From NCBI GenBank assembly GCA_016714815.1, contig JADKBZ010000004.1, forward strand, positions 186,001-250,000: 64,000 nt of DNA. The letters run 5' to 3'. Both the position numbers and the translations under genes were made by a program. Below are positions 28,064 through 36,809 of the stretch, piece by piece (positions within the stretch are counted from its first letter, which is position 1; every line of letters starts with the position of its first letter). The notes under the pieces were generated by a model that worked only from the letters and a program-made list of their open reading frames with translations, searched no databases and was not told the origin of the DNA. This DNA comes from Holophagales bacterium (GTDB lineage Bacteria > Acidobacteriota > Thermoanaerobaculia > UBA5066).

Positions 28064-29349
28064 GCGGCGTCCGTGGTGCCCGGGACCGGACCCAGAGCAC
28101 GGTTCCCGGACCGCGTCAGGACGAGCTGGACGTCGCCCAGGTGCCTCGTGGCGAAGCCCCCCTCGCAGTAGGAGAGGTAGAAGTCCCAGAGCCGGACGAA
28201 GCGCTCGTCGTATCCGAGCTGGTGCACCCGCGGAAGGTTCGCGAGGAACGCAGCGCGCCAGCGCCGGAGGGTCTCGGCGTAGTGGGCGCCGACGTCCTCG
28301 AGGTGGTGGATCAGGAGGCGCGAGCGAGCCGCGAGAGCCGAGGCGATGGCACCGACCGACGGGCAGTGGCTCCCGGGGAAGACGTGCTTCTGGATGAAGT
28401 CCGGGCGCCTCAGGAGGCGCTCGTGGCGGTCGTCCGGGACGGTGATCGACTGGATCACCGCGATCCCCTCCGGGGCGAGGAGACGGTCGACCGTCTCGAA
28501 GTACGAGGGAAGGTAGCGGTAGCCCACCGCCTCCAGCATTTCGATCGACACGACCCGATCGTACGTCTTCCCCTCCGCGGGAAGGTCCCTGTAGTCGACG
28601 AGACGGATCTCCACCCGGTCCGACAGCCCCTCCCGCGCGACCCGTTCCCGGGCCCAGGAGGCCTGCTCGGCCGAGAGGGTGATCCCGGTGACGCGCGCAC
28701 CGAGCTCCTTCGCCGCGAGGCAGGCGAAGGAGCCCCAGCCGCAGCCGATCTCGAGGACGTGGTCGCCCGGCCGGATCCGGGCCTTCTCCGCGATACGCCG
28801 GAGCTTCTTCTGCTGGGCTTCCTCGAGCGTCTCGCGACCCGTCTCGAAGAAGGCGCACGAATACGTCATCGACGGGTCGAGGAAGAGGCGGTAGAGCTCG
28901 TTGCCGAGATCGTAGTGCGCCCGGATGTTCCTTCGCGAACCGGCCCGCGTGTTCCGGTTCAGGGCGTGGACGAGGCGGTTGCCGGCGCCCGCCGCGCGCG
29001 TCAGCCACGTTTCGCGGTCGAAGAGAGGGGCGTTGGCGACGAAGAGCCGGACGAGGCCCGGAAGGTCGTCCGTCGACCACTCGCCGTCGAGGAAAGCCTC
29101 GGCGGCGCCGAGATCGCCGCCGAGGACGAGCGCCCGGAGCGGCCTCCAGCTGTGCGCGACGAGCCGGATCGGCCGCCCATCGGTTCTCCCGAAGCGCCTC
29201 GTCGTTCCATCGGGGAGGGTCAGCAGGACCGCCCCCCCGCCGAGCCCATCGAGGGCGCGAAGGACGAGGCGGGCCGCGAGGCGGTCGAAGGTCCCCGGGA
29301 CGGAGCCTTCCGGAGCGTGGGATTCGGAGGTGGTGTCGAACGACGTCAC
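28060..29349 (-). CDS. cfa: Cyclopropane-fatty-acyl-phospholipid synthase
   Basis: Cfa transfers a methylene from SAM to double bonds of phospholipid acyl chains, or makes related methylated fatty acids. The 429-residue protein has an N-terminal lipid-binding domain and a methyltransferase domain: NIRAHYDLGNELYRLFLD, YSCAFFE, the SAM motif VLEIGCGWGSFACLAA, and VVSIEMLEAVGYRYLP. The catalytic Cys/Glu/His blocks (GSHCPS) are present. It overlaps DUF1365 upstream (ATGA) and DUF2062 downstream (GTGA), so all three are translationally coupled. Confidence 0.9.
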   Translation of the reverse strand: MTSFDTTSESHAPEGSVPGTFDRLAARLVLRALDGLGGGAVLLTLPDGTTRRFGRTDGRPIRLVAHSWRPLRALVLGGDLGAAEAFLDGEWSTDDLPGLVRLFVANAPLFDRETWLTRAAGAGNRLVHALNRNTRAGSRRNIRAHYDLGNELYRLFLDPSMTYSCAFFETGRETLEEAQQKKLRRIAEKARIRPGDHVLEIGCGWGSFACLAAKELGARVTGITLSAEQASWARERVAREGLSDRVEIRLVDYRDLPAEGKTYDRVVSIEMLEAVGYRYLPSYFETVDRLLAPEGIAVIQSITVPDDRHERLLRRPDFIQKHVFPGSHCPSVGAIASALAARSRLLIHHLEDVGAHYAETLRRWRAAFLANLPRVHQLGYDERFVRLWDFYLSYCEGGFATRHLGDVQLVLTRSGNRALGPVPGTTDAA

Positions 29350-30128
29350 GCGGCTCTCCTCGAGTGGATCAGCCCGGCCGGTGGCTCGGGGCGGGTGAAG
29401 ACGGGAACGTCCTTGAGCCAGAGCCTCAGCGCCTGCCAGTGGATCCAGACGATGACCCTGGCAGGCAGGAGCGGGTGCCGGACGAGAGCCCGCGCGAGAG
29501 TCCGCGTCGTGAGCGGCGTGCGGCGCGCCGTGAAAGTGGCGTCGAAGACCTTCTCCCCGTCCTCGTAGTCCTCGACGTGAACGGCGACGTTCTCGCCAGG
29601 GAGCGAAAGGTGGAATTCGTACTCCATCCTCATGGGCAGGAATGGGGAGACATGAAAGACCTTCGGGAAGCGGGGTGTCGAAATCCCCTTTTCAAAGCCC
29701 CGCCGGTTCAGGACGTAGCCGAAGGTCTCGCCGAACGTGTTGTTGATCTCGGCGACGGCGAAGTCGAGCCGCCCGCCCTCGCCGAGCACGTAGTAGTAGT
29801 TCACCGGGTTGAAGGCGTAGCCGAGGACGCGGACATACGTCAGGAGGAAGACCCGCCCCTCTCCCAGCTCGATCCCCCGCGCCGCGAGCCAGTCCCGCAG
29901 CTTCTCCTTGATCGGCCGCTCCCCGGGCCCCATGTAGTCACGGTCCCAGAGGGCGATCAGCCCGCGTCCGTTGTGCCGGAGAAGCCCCGTCTCCGCTTCT
30001 ATTCGCGGCAGCTCGTCGAGGTCGAGGTAGAGCTCGTAGACCGGGTAGACGAACTCGTGGGCCTTCGGGGAGACACGGCGATGGCGAACCGTCCCCTCGT
30101 AGATGCACGAGGCCAGAGGCGGCCTCAC
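29346..30128 (-). CDS. DUF1365 family protein
   Basis: This 260-residue protein has the DUF1365 signature: IYEGTVRHRRVSPKAHEFVY near the start, VRVLGYAFNPVNYYYVLG, AEINNTFGETFGYVL, and KVFHVSPFLPM. The family is found next to cfa and flavin amine oxidase genes in proteobacteria, and has been tied to stress-induced lipid modification. Its GTG at 30126-30128 overlaps the flavoprotein stop as GTGA, and its stop overlaps cfa. A second in-frame GTG is one codon upstream. The biochemical role is unknown. Confidence 0.88.
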   Translation of the reverse strand: MRPPLASCIYEGTVRHRRVSPKAHEFVYPVYELYLDLDELPRIEAETGLLRHNGRGLIALWDRDYMGPGERPIKEKLRDWLAARGIELGEGRVFLLTYVRVLGYAFNPVNYYYVLGEGGRLDFAVAEINNTFGETFGYVLNRRGFEKGISTPRFPKVFHVSPFLPMRMEYEFHLSLPGENVAVHVEDYEDGEKVFDATFTARRTPLTTRTLARALVRHPLLPARVIVWIHWQALRLWLKDVPVFTRPEPPAGLIHSRRAA

Positions 30129-31381
30129 CACGGTTCCGCCCCGAGCGAGGCCGCGACGGCGAGGCCGGAGGCGAGCCCGTCCTCGTGGAAGCCGTAGCCG
30201 AAGTAGGCGCCGCAGAACCAGGTGCGGGACTTGCCGTTCAGCGTCGGCAGCTCGACCTGGGTCGCCACGCTTTCCCGCGTGAAGACAGGGTGGGTATAGC
30301 TGAGGCGCCGGGCGACCGAGCCCTCCGGCGGCTCCCGCGTCGGGTTCAGGGAGACGATCCAGTCCGCCTTCGTGGGGAGCCCCTGCAGGCGGTTGATCCA
30401 GTAGTTCAGCGTGGCCGAAGTCCAGGGCCGGGCGCAGTCGTCGAGAACGTAGTTCCATGCCGCCCGGGCCTTGCTCCGGTTCGGGAGGAAGGACGGGTCG
30501 GAGTGGAGCAGCGTCTCGTTCGTCGAATAGCTCCAGGCCCCCAGCAGCCGCTTCTCGTCTCCGGTCGGCTCCTCGAGCATCGCCAGCGCCTCGTCGGCAT
30601 GCGCGGCGACCACGACCCCGTCGAATCGCTGCGAACCGCCGTCGCCGAACACGAGCTCGACGCCGTGCCCGTCGCGGCGCACCTTGACGACGGGGCTCCC
30701 GAGGTGGATCCGCTCCCGGAACGGGGCTGTCAGCCGCTGCACGTACTCGCGGCTCCCGCCGTCGACCGTCCGCCACGGGAACTGCGTCGTCACGCCGAGG
30801 AAGCCGTGGTTGAGAAAGAACCGCACGAGGGTCGCCGCCGGGAACGTCTCCATCGCCGCGGGGCCGGACGACCAGACCGACGCCGCCATCGGCACGAGGT
30901 AGTGGCTGCGGAACGCGGCGCCGTACCGCTCGCGATCGAGGTACGCCGAGAGGGTAAGCGACTCCGCCCCTGGCTCGTCGAGGAGCCTGGGGGCCTCGCG
31001 GTTGAAGCGCGCGATCTCGAGGAGCATCCCGTGGAACGAGGGACGCAGGAGGTTCGACCGCTGCGCGAAGACACCCGAGAGACCGGTGCCGCACCACTCG
31101 AGGTCGCACCGCTCGCAGCGAACGGAGAACGACATGTCGCTCGCCTTGGTCGGGACTCCGAGTCTCGCGAAGAGCCTGACGAGGTTCGGGTAGGTCACCT
31201 CGTTGTAGACGAGGAACCCCGTGTCGACGGGCACTTCCCGGCCCCGGTCGTCGACTCCCACCGTGTGGCTGTGCCCTCCCGGGCGCCCTTCCCGCTCGAA
31301 CACGCGGACGTCGTGACTTCCGTGCAGCCGCCACGCGGCCGACAGCCCCGAAATTCCCGTTCCGACGATCGCCAGTTTCAA
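30125..31381 (-). CDS. FAD-dependent amine oxidase/desaturase-like flavoprotein
   Basis: This 418-residue flavoprotein begins LKLAIVGTGISGLSAAWRL, a GxGxxG FAD fold, and ends in RTWFCGAYFGYGFHEDGLASG, the second FAD contact typical of NAD(P)-binding amine-oxidase-like proteins next to cfa and DUF1365. The start was taken as TTG at 31379-31381, since GGGGAGG lies five bases upstream; the longer frame adds only nine residues. As the first gene of a coupled operon, it probably oxidises a fatty acyl or isoprenoid-type lipid for the methyltransferases that follow. Confidence 0.83.
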   Translation of the reverse strand: MKLAIVGTGISGLSAAWRLHGSHDVRVFEREGRPGGHSHTVGVDDRGREVPVDTGFLVYNEVTYPNLVRLFARLGVPTKASDMSFSVRCERCDLEWCGTGLSGVFAQRSNLLRPSFHGMLLEIARFNREAPRLLDEPGAESLTLSAYLDRERYGAAFRSHYLVPMAASVWSSGPAAMETFPAATLVRFFLNHGFLGVTTQFPWRTVDGGSREYVQRLTAPFRERIHLGSPVVKVRRDGHGVELVFGDGGSQRFDGVVVAAHADEALAMLEEPTGDEKRLLGAWSYSTNETLLHSDPSFLPNRSKARAAWNYVLDDCARPWTSATLNYWINRLQGLPTKADWIVSLNPTREPPEGSVARRLSYTHPVFTRESVATQVELPTLNGKSRTWFCGAYFGYGFHEDGLASGLAVAASLGAEPW

Positions 31382-31577
31382 GAGACCTCCCCAGTTCTGC
31401 CCTCCCACCTACGAAACGGATCGACGGATGGGATTGCGTCGCGGGACCGGATCCGAACCGTCGTTCACCGGACCACCCCGCCGCTCCCGCCCGGAGTACG
31501 ATCGACGGACAGACTCCGTCCGGTCGGCGAAGAGCAGGGTGCCCGGCCCCCGGCGTGGGAGGGCTTTGGAGGAATCG

Positions 31578-32888
31578 ATGGTGAGTAGGGCTCCCGGACT
31601 CGATTCGCCCGGCGGATCCGCGGGTTCCGACCTCGAGAGGGTCGACCTCAACGAGGTCGTTCTCGCTCTCTCGGACGCCCTCGACCTCGTCGGGACGCAC
31701 GTCGTCCAGCACGGCAAGAGGGTCGCCTTCATGGCGGCCGCCTGCGGCCGGCCGCTCGCCCTCGAGGAAGAGGAACGGACAGACCTCCTCCTGGCGGCGG
31801 TCCTCCACGACTGCGGCGTCTCCTCCACGAGGCTGCACCAGAAGCTCCTCGGCGAGGACCTCTCCTTCGAGGACGCCCACGGCCACGCCGACGCGGGGGG
31901 CGAGCTCCTCGCGAGGTTCGCGCCGCTGTCGCGAGTGGCCGCCATCGTCCGGCTCCACCACACCCCGTGGGACTCTCCCGCCCGCTTGGAGGCCGACTCG
32001 CGGACCGCCCTCCTGGCGAACCTCGTCTTCCTCGCCGACCGGGTCGACGCGCAGCTCCAGGCCCGCGGGGACCGCGACCCTCTCCTGTCGACGGACGAGA
32101 TCCGCCGATGGATCTTCGCCCGCTCGGGAAGCTCGTTCGCCGAGGAGGCCGTGGGGGCCTTCCTCGAGGCCTCGGCCGCGGAAGCGTTCTGGCTCACCCT
32201 GGAGCCGCACCACCTCGAGCGCGCGCTCAGGGACGAGATGCGGATCGAGCGCCACCGGACCGTCCCCCTGTCGGACCTGACGGACCTCGCGCTCATCTTC
32301 GCCGGGATCGTCGACGGCAAGAGCCTCTTCACGGCCTCTCATTCCACCGCCGTCGCGCGCCTCGCCTCCCTCCTCGGACGCCTCGACGGCCTCGACGAGG
32401 CGACCTGCGCGCGGCTCCAGCTCGCCGGCCTCCTCCACGATCTCGGGAAGCTCCGCGTTCCCGACGAAGTCCTCGATAAGGTCGCTCCCCTCGACGAGGG
32501 GGAGTTCGCCACGATCGAGCGCCACGCCTTCGAGACGTTCCAGATCCTCAGCCGGGTCGAGCCGCTTCGGGAGATCGCCGGCTGGGCCGGCTACCACCAC
32601 GAAGGGCTCCGCCGGAAAGGCTACCCGTTCCGGATACGGGCCGGCGAGATCCCGCTTCCCGCCCGCCTCCTGGCCATCGCCGACGTCTTCCAGGCGTTCG
32701 CGCAGAACCGCCCCTACCGGGGCCCTCTCGGGGCCGAGGAGATCCTCGCCCAGCTCCGCCTCTTCGTGGAGGCGGGCAAGCTCGACTCGCACGGGGTCGA
32801 CCTCGTCGCGGCGAATCTCGGGGAGTGCTTCCGGGCCGCGACGCTCGACGCGAGCGAGGCCTCCGGGGCACACTCTCCCCCAGAGTGA
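31578..32888 (+). CDS. Tandem HD / HD-GYP-like phosphohydrolase
   Basis: This 436-residue protein has two HD domains. The first (~30-170) shows LHDCGVSSTRLH and VRLHHTPWD. The second (~250-420) shows LLHDLGKLRVPDEVLDK, ERHAFETFQIL, and YHHEGLRRKGYPFR, close to the HD-GYP consensus HHE-x-GxGYP. HD-GYP domains hydrolyse cyclic di-GMP or related dinucleotides; activity here is inferred. The ATG at 31578 follows a GGAGGA site. It is divergent from the flavoprotein operon and overlaps the next gene by four bases (GTGA). Confidence 0.82.
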   Translation: MVSRAPGLDSPGGSAGSDLERVDLNEVVLALSDALDLVGTHVVQHGKRVAFMAAACGRPLALEEEERTDLLLAAVLHDCGVSSTRLHQKLLGEDLSFEDAHGHADAGGELLARFAPLSRVAAIVRLHHTPWDSPARLEADSRTALLANLVFLADRVDAQLQARGDRDPLLSTDEIRRWIFARSGSSFAEEAVGAFLEASAAEAFWLTLEPHHLERALRDEMRIERHRTVPLSDLTDLALIFAGIVDGKSLFTASHSTAVARLASLLGRLDGLDEATCARLQLAGLLHDLGKLRVPDEVLDKVAPLDEGEFATIERHAFETFQILSRVEPLREIAGWAGYHHEGLRRKGYPFRIRAGEIPLPARLLAIADVFQAFAQNRPYRGPLGAEEILAQLRLFVEAGKLDSHGVDLVAANLGECFRAATLDASEASGAHSPPE

Positions 32889-34114
32889 CCCGCAAGAAGA
32901 GGGAGAAGCCCCTCTCCGACACGAAGCCGCGTTCGAGCACCCCTCCGGGGTGCCTCGTCCCGTTCTTCGCCGTCTTCCTCGTCGTCGGGCTCCTGGCGGG
33001 AAAGACATTCCTGTGGGAACCCTTGCGCAACTCCGTCCGGGCCCGTTCGTGGATCCAGGCGCCCTGCCTCGTCCTGTCGAGCGAGGTGAAGCGCCACGCC
33101 GGCGACGAGACCGACACCTTCAGCGTCGCGATCCGGTACCGCTACGAGTTCGGAGGGGTCAGGTACGAATCCGGCCGCTACGACTTCGAGCCGCGTCCGT
33201 CGAGCGGGAGGAGGGCAAAGAGGGCGATCGTCGCCCGGTACCCGGCCGGCACGGAAACGACCTGCGTCGTGAACCCGGACGACCCGTCGGAAGCCGTCAT
33301 CGACCGCGGGCTCGGCTCGTGGGCCTGGTCCGGCCTGTTTCCGCTCCCCTTCATCCTCGCTGGTGCCGGGGGCATCTGGTGGGTGATCCGGAGCCGCCGG
33401 GACGAGAAGCGAAAGAGGGAGGAGAGGGAAGCGAGATTCCGGGGAGAGTCTCTCCCGAAGCCGCCGGAGCCGTCCGCCTCCGTTCAAGGCCCCCTCACGC
33501 TGAAGCCGAAGCAGGGCGCCGGGGTCCGCGCCGCGGGAACCGGTTGCGTCGCCCTCTTCTGGAACGGAATCGTCGCCACCTTCGTCACACTGGCCAGCAG
33601 GGACTGGATCGCCGGCGAGGGACCGTGGTTCGCGACGCTCTTCCTCGTCCCCTTCGTCCTCGTCGGACTCGCCCTCCTCTGGGCCTTCCTGAAGACGCTG
33701 CGTGGACTGGCGGCCCCGCGGCCGGTCCTGACCCTGGAACCGGCGACGATTCGCCTCGGTTCCGATGCGCGTCTCTCGTGGGGGTTCCAGGGGCGGACCC
33801 GCTCTCTCTCCTCCCTCCAGGTGACCCTGGAAGGGAGCGAGGAAGCGACCTATTCCAGGGGAACCGACCGCGTCACCGACCGCACCCTCTTCCACCGCTC
33901 CGACGTCGTGCGAACGCCCGATCCGTTCGAGGCGACGACTGGTGCGACGACCTTCCACGTGCCGTCCGGCACCGTGCCGACCCTGTCGGCCCCCTCGAAC
34001 CGCGTCGTCTGGCTCCTTCGCCTTACCGCGCGGATCCAGGGAACGGACGACGTGAAGGAGGAGTACGAGTTCACCGTCCTACCGCCGGTTGCTCCCGGGA
34101 GGTTCGGCGGATGA
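32885..34114 (+). CDS. DUF3592-like membrane protein
   Basis: This 409-residue protein has four hydrophobic helices in two pairs (about 25-45, 155-175, 215-235 and 255-275). Between the first pair is a DUF3592-like beta domain: VLSSEVKRHAGDETDTFSV, then IRYRYEFGGVRYESGRYDF and VARYPAGTETTCVVNPDDPSEAV. A C-terminal soluble region follows. It begins with GTG overlapping the HD-GYP stop and ends overlapping the next gene (ATGA). The set DUF3592-arrestin-like-ATPase recurs as neighbours in other genomes as far as I recall; the role is unknown. Confidence 0.72.
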   Translation: MTRKKREKPLSDTKPRSSTPPGCLVPFFAVFLVVGLLAGKTFLWEPLRNSVRARSWIQAPCLVLSSEVKRHAGDETDTFSVAIRYRYEFGGVRYESGRYDFEPRPSSGRRAKRAIVARYPAGTETTCVVNPDDPSEAVIDRGLGSWAWSGLFPLPFILAGAGGIWWVIRSRRDEKRKREEREARFRGESLPKPPEPSASVQGPLTLKPKQGAGVRAAGTGCVALFWNGIVATFVTLASRDWIAGEGPWFATLFLVPFVLVGLALLWAFLKTLRGLAAPRPVLTLEPATIRLGSDARLSWGFQGRTRSLSSLQVTLEGSEEATYSRGTDRVTDRTLFHRSDVVRTPDPFEATTGATTFHVPSGTVPTLSAPSNRVVWLLRLTARIQGTDDVKEEYEFTVLPPVAPGRFGG

Positions 34115-34468
34115 TCGGAATCGAGACCGACGAGGGACGGACGGCGTTCCGGCCCGGAGAGCGGATCGAAGGAAGCCTCTCGTGGAGCCTGGACGAGCCG
34201 GCGAAGGCGATCGAGCTGCGGCTCTTCTGGCACACGAGCGGCAAGGGAGACCGCGACGTGACGGTCGTCGACCGCCTCCGTCTGGGGAATCCGCCCCCCT
34301 CCGAGTCGCGCCGCCCGTTCCGGTTTCAGCTCCCGGCCGATCCGTGGGCTTCCTCTCATTCCGCGTGGGCGCTGGGCCGTCGTCCTCCCTTCGAACGAGG
34401 CCGTTCTCCTCGTTCTCGTCGTCTCTCCTACGGCCGGGGAGATCCGCCTGCCGCGGATCGAGCCCTGA
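34111..34468 (+). pseudogene. Small arrestin-like beta protein, frameshifted
   Basis: This gene of about 118 codons begins MIGIETDEGRTAFRPGERI and continues SLSWSLDEPAKAIELRLFWH, resembling arrestin-fold SpoOM-like proteins. After FRFQLPADPW (about 34347) the frame goes out; the expected ending WAVVLPSNEAVLLV...VVSPTAGEIRLPRIEP is found one base over and stops at 34466-34468. Removing one G from the GGG at 34346-34348 restores it. Its start overlaps the previous gene (ATGA) and its stop overlaps the next ATG (TGATG). Either a homopolymer sequencing error or early decay is possible. Confidence 0.6.
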
Positions 34469-34946
34469 TGCGTCCCGCGGACAACCCGTTCGCCGCCCAC
34501 CGGCTCGAGGCGCTCCGGTTCCGTTCGGCGGAGACGTCGCGGCCTGCGCTGGGAGGGGTCGCCAAGGGTTCGGAAGCGACGCTCTCCTCGAGCTCGCCGG
34601 CGGCTGGGTGCGGTCGTCTCTTCGGCGGGGGTCGCGCGCCGCGGGCGGCGACGCCCTTCTCGTCGACGGCGCCGGGCGGCTCGGCCCTCTCTCCTGGCTC
34701 CGGCTCCTCGTCCGCTCGCGCCGCCCGGCTCTCCTCATCGTCACCTCCCACCGCGCGACGATCCTCCCGACTCTCGTCCGCTGCGCACCGACACCCGACC
34801 TCGCCGAGGAGCTCGCCGCCGAGCTCTCGGACGACCCGGCCTTCCGCCCGCTCGCGCGCGCCGCCTTCGCGCGCCGGGGCGGAAACGTCCGCGAGACGCT
34901 GCGCGACCTCTACGACGCCGCCGCACGCGGAGCGGGCGTGGTATGA
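34468..34946 (+). pseudogene. P-loop ATPase-like gene, frameshifted
   Basis: This open region begins MRPADNPFAAHRLEALRF in one frame. After about 34585 the sensible reading moves to another: ELAGGWVRSS, then GGDALLVDGAGRLGPL, ALLIVTSHRATILPTLVRC and the C-terminal RRGGNVRETLRDLYDAAA. The disrupted area (KGSEATLSSS in one frame) is where a Walker A such as KGSGKTTLL would be expected. So at least one indel lies in the P-loop at 34570-34595, and the middle also looks short. The stop overlaps queC as ATGA, showing that the 3' frame is the true one. Confidence 0.6.
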
Positions 34947-35653
34947 CGCGCCCGATGCCGCGCCCCCCCGCCGTCGTCCTCCTCTCCGGTGGCCTCGACT
35001 CGGCCACCGTCCTGGCCCTCGCCCGGCGCGACGGCTTCGCCCCGTACGCCCTCAGCTTCCGCTACGGCCAGCGGCACGCCCTCGAGCTCGCCGCGGCCGG
35101 CCGGGTCGCAAAGGCGCTCGGGGCCGAGCGGCACGTCGTCGCGACGATCGACCTCGGCCTCTTCGGCGGGTCGGCCCTCACCGCCGACCTCGACGTCCCG
35201 AAGGACCGCCCCGCCGACGAGATGGCGCACGGCATCCCGATCACCTACGTCCCGGCGCGCAACACCGTGTTCCTCTCCTTCGCCCTCGCCTGGGCGGAGG
35301 TCCTCGGGGCGTTCGACCTCTTCGTCGGAGTCAACGCGCTCGACTACAGCGGCTACCCCGACTGCCGCCCCGAGTACGTCGCCGCGTTCGAGACGATGGC
35401 GAACCTCGCGACCCGCGCAGGTGTCGAGGGGACGGGCCGTTTCCGGGTGCGCGCACCGCTCATCGAGATGTCGAAGGCCGAGATCATCCGGACCGGGCTC
35501 GCCCTCGGCGTCGACTACGGGCTCACGCTCAGCTGCTACGACCCCTCCCCGGAGGGCGTGCCGTGCCGCCGCTGCGACTCCTGCCAGCTCCGGGCGAAGG
35601 GCTTCCGCGAGGCCGGTGTCGCCGATCCGGCGCTCGAGCAGACGGGGCCATAG
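34943..35653 (+). CDS. queC: 7-cyano-7-deazaguanine synthase QueC
   Basis: QueC converts 7-carboxy-7-deazaguanine to preQ0 with ATP and ammonia. The 236-residue protein has the PP-loop LLSGGLDSATVLA (SGGLDS at residues 15-20), RYGQRH, YVPARNTVFLSFA, and a zinc site in LSCYDP and PCRRCDSC. Length is typical. It overlaps the ATPase-like gene (ATGA) and precedes queE by two bases. Together with tgt at 4 kb it serves queuosine synthesis. queD and queF are not in the window. Confidence 0.95.
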   Translation: MTRPMPRPPAVVLLSGGLDSATVLALARRDGFAPYALSFRYGQRHALELAAAGRVAKALGAERHVVATIDLGLFGGSALTADLDVPKDRPADEMAHGIPITYVPARNTVFLSFALAWAEVLGAFDLFVGVNALDYSGYPDCRPEYVAAFETMANLATRAGVEGTGRFRVRAPLIEMSKAEIIRTGLALGVDYGLTLSCYDPSPEGVPCRRCDSCQLRAKGFREAGVADPALEQTGP

Positions 35654-35655
35654 AA

Positions 35656-36297
35656 GTGAGCTACGCGGTCAAGGAGATCTACGCCACGCTTCAGGGGGAG
35701 GGGGCGCAGACGGGACGCGCCGCCGTCTTCCTCCGCTTCGCGGGATGCAATCTCTGGTCGGGACGCGAGGAGGACCGCGCGACGGCAACCTGCCGCTTCT
35801 GCGACACCGACTTCGTCGGCGTCGACGGCACCGGCGGCGGCCGGTTCCCCGACGAGACGCTTCTGGCGAAGGCGGTGGCGGCCGTCTGGGCCGCCGGGAA
35901 GCCCGACGGCGGCCGGCCTCTCGTCGTCTGCACCGGAGGCGAGCCGCTCCTTCAGGTCGACGACGCGCTCGTCTCGGCGCTCCACCGTGAGGGATTCGAG
36001 ATCGCCGTCGAGACGAACGGCACCCGCGCCGCACCCCCCGGGCTCGACTGGATCACGGTGAGCCCCAAGGCGGGGGTCGAGCTCGTCCTGACCGAGGGCC
36101 ACGAGCTGAAGCTCGTCTACCCCCAGGCCGGAGCGGAGCCCGGGCGGTACGAACGCCTCTCGTTCGGCGCGTTCTTCCTCCAGCCGATGGACGGGCCGGA
36201 CCGGGACAGGAACGTCGCGCTCGCCACGGCCTGGTGCCTCGCCCATCCCCGGTGGCGCCTCAGCCTCCAGACGCACAAGCTGATCGGCCTTCGCTGA
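35656..36297 (+). CDS. queE: 7-carboxy-7-deazaguanine synthase QueE
   Basis: QueE is a radical SAM enzyme that contracts 6-carboxytetrahydropterin to 7-carboxy-7-deazaguanine. The 213-residue protein starts with GTG at 35656 (SYAVKEIYATLQGEG). The cluster cysteines are C31, C46 and C49 in the pattern C-x14-C-x2-C (CNLWSG...CRFCDTDF), the extended form of the motif known in the E. coli/Burkholderia type. VCTGGEPLLQ and ETNGTRAAP follow. It is coupled to queC. Confidence 0.93.
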   Translation: MSYAVKEIYATLQGEGAQTGRAAVFLRFAGCNLWSGREEDRATATCRFCDTDFVGVDGTGGGRFPDETLLAKAVAAVWAAGKPDGGRPLVVCTGGEPLLQVDDALVSALHREGFEIAVETNGTRAAPPGLDWITVSPKAGVELVLTEGHELKLVYPQAGAEPGRYERLSFGAFFLQPMDGPDRDRNVALATAWCLAHPRWRLSLQTHKLIGLR

Positions 36298-36538
36298 AGT
36301 CGAAGGCCGCGGCACGAAACGGGGAGGAGCTGAAAAAGGAAACTCCGCGTTTCCGGCCGGGCCACGAGGGTGCGTTGGGGGGGGGGCGAGGAGAGCGAGG
36401 GCTTACGCGACCTCGGGCTCGCAGACCTTCCGCGCGGAGCTTCCATCAAGTTCTACGTGCCTCCGGCAGGAATGGTTTTCCGGGAACGTCTCGTCGAGAT
36501 CCCCGCCGAAGTCCGCTCGCGCCCCAGCCCGCCGGGAT
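36298..36538. other. Gene-poor stretch before cassette copy 1, possible gene remnant
   Basis: No complete gene is seen here. An 11-G run lies around 36376-36387. In one + frame the segment from about 36397 to 36538 reads GLRDLGLADLPRGASIKFYV and PPAGMVFRERLVEIPAE, which looks like the end of a protein but has no recognisable partner or intact start. It stops making sense where the repeat cassette begins at 36539, so it could be a gene cut by the cassette. Confidence 0.3.
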
Positions 36539-36737
36539 GTTGCGAATCTCACCAGTTCCGTCAGACCCTCCAAGCTGTCCAGACAGGATCGCGCAAGTTA
36601 CTCCAAGGCAATAAATTACCAGCTATGTCAATCAACGGTCCAGCGTTGAAGAGTTCATCAGGGCGACCGACGGAGATTTGCGGACATAGCCATGTTACTG
36701 ACTCTCCCGCAAGCACTTGCTGCTGATACTCCTCGGT

Positions 36738-36752
36738 TGGCAGCACCCTTGC
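36738..36752 (+). promoter_or_regulatory. Sigma-54 promoter, cassette copy 1
   Basis: TGGCAGC-ACCC-TTGC matches the -24/-12 consensus TGGCACG-N4-TTGC except for two bases. A transcript from about 36764 would leave a 46-base leader ending in an AGGAGG ribosome site before the ATG at 36810. The same element occurs at the same spacing in copy 2. Confidence 0.75.
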
Positions 36753-36809
36753 GATAACTCCTGGCGAAACGGGGCCGAGAGACATCGGACGCACCCCACA
36801 GGAGGCATC

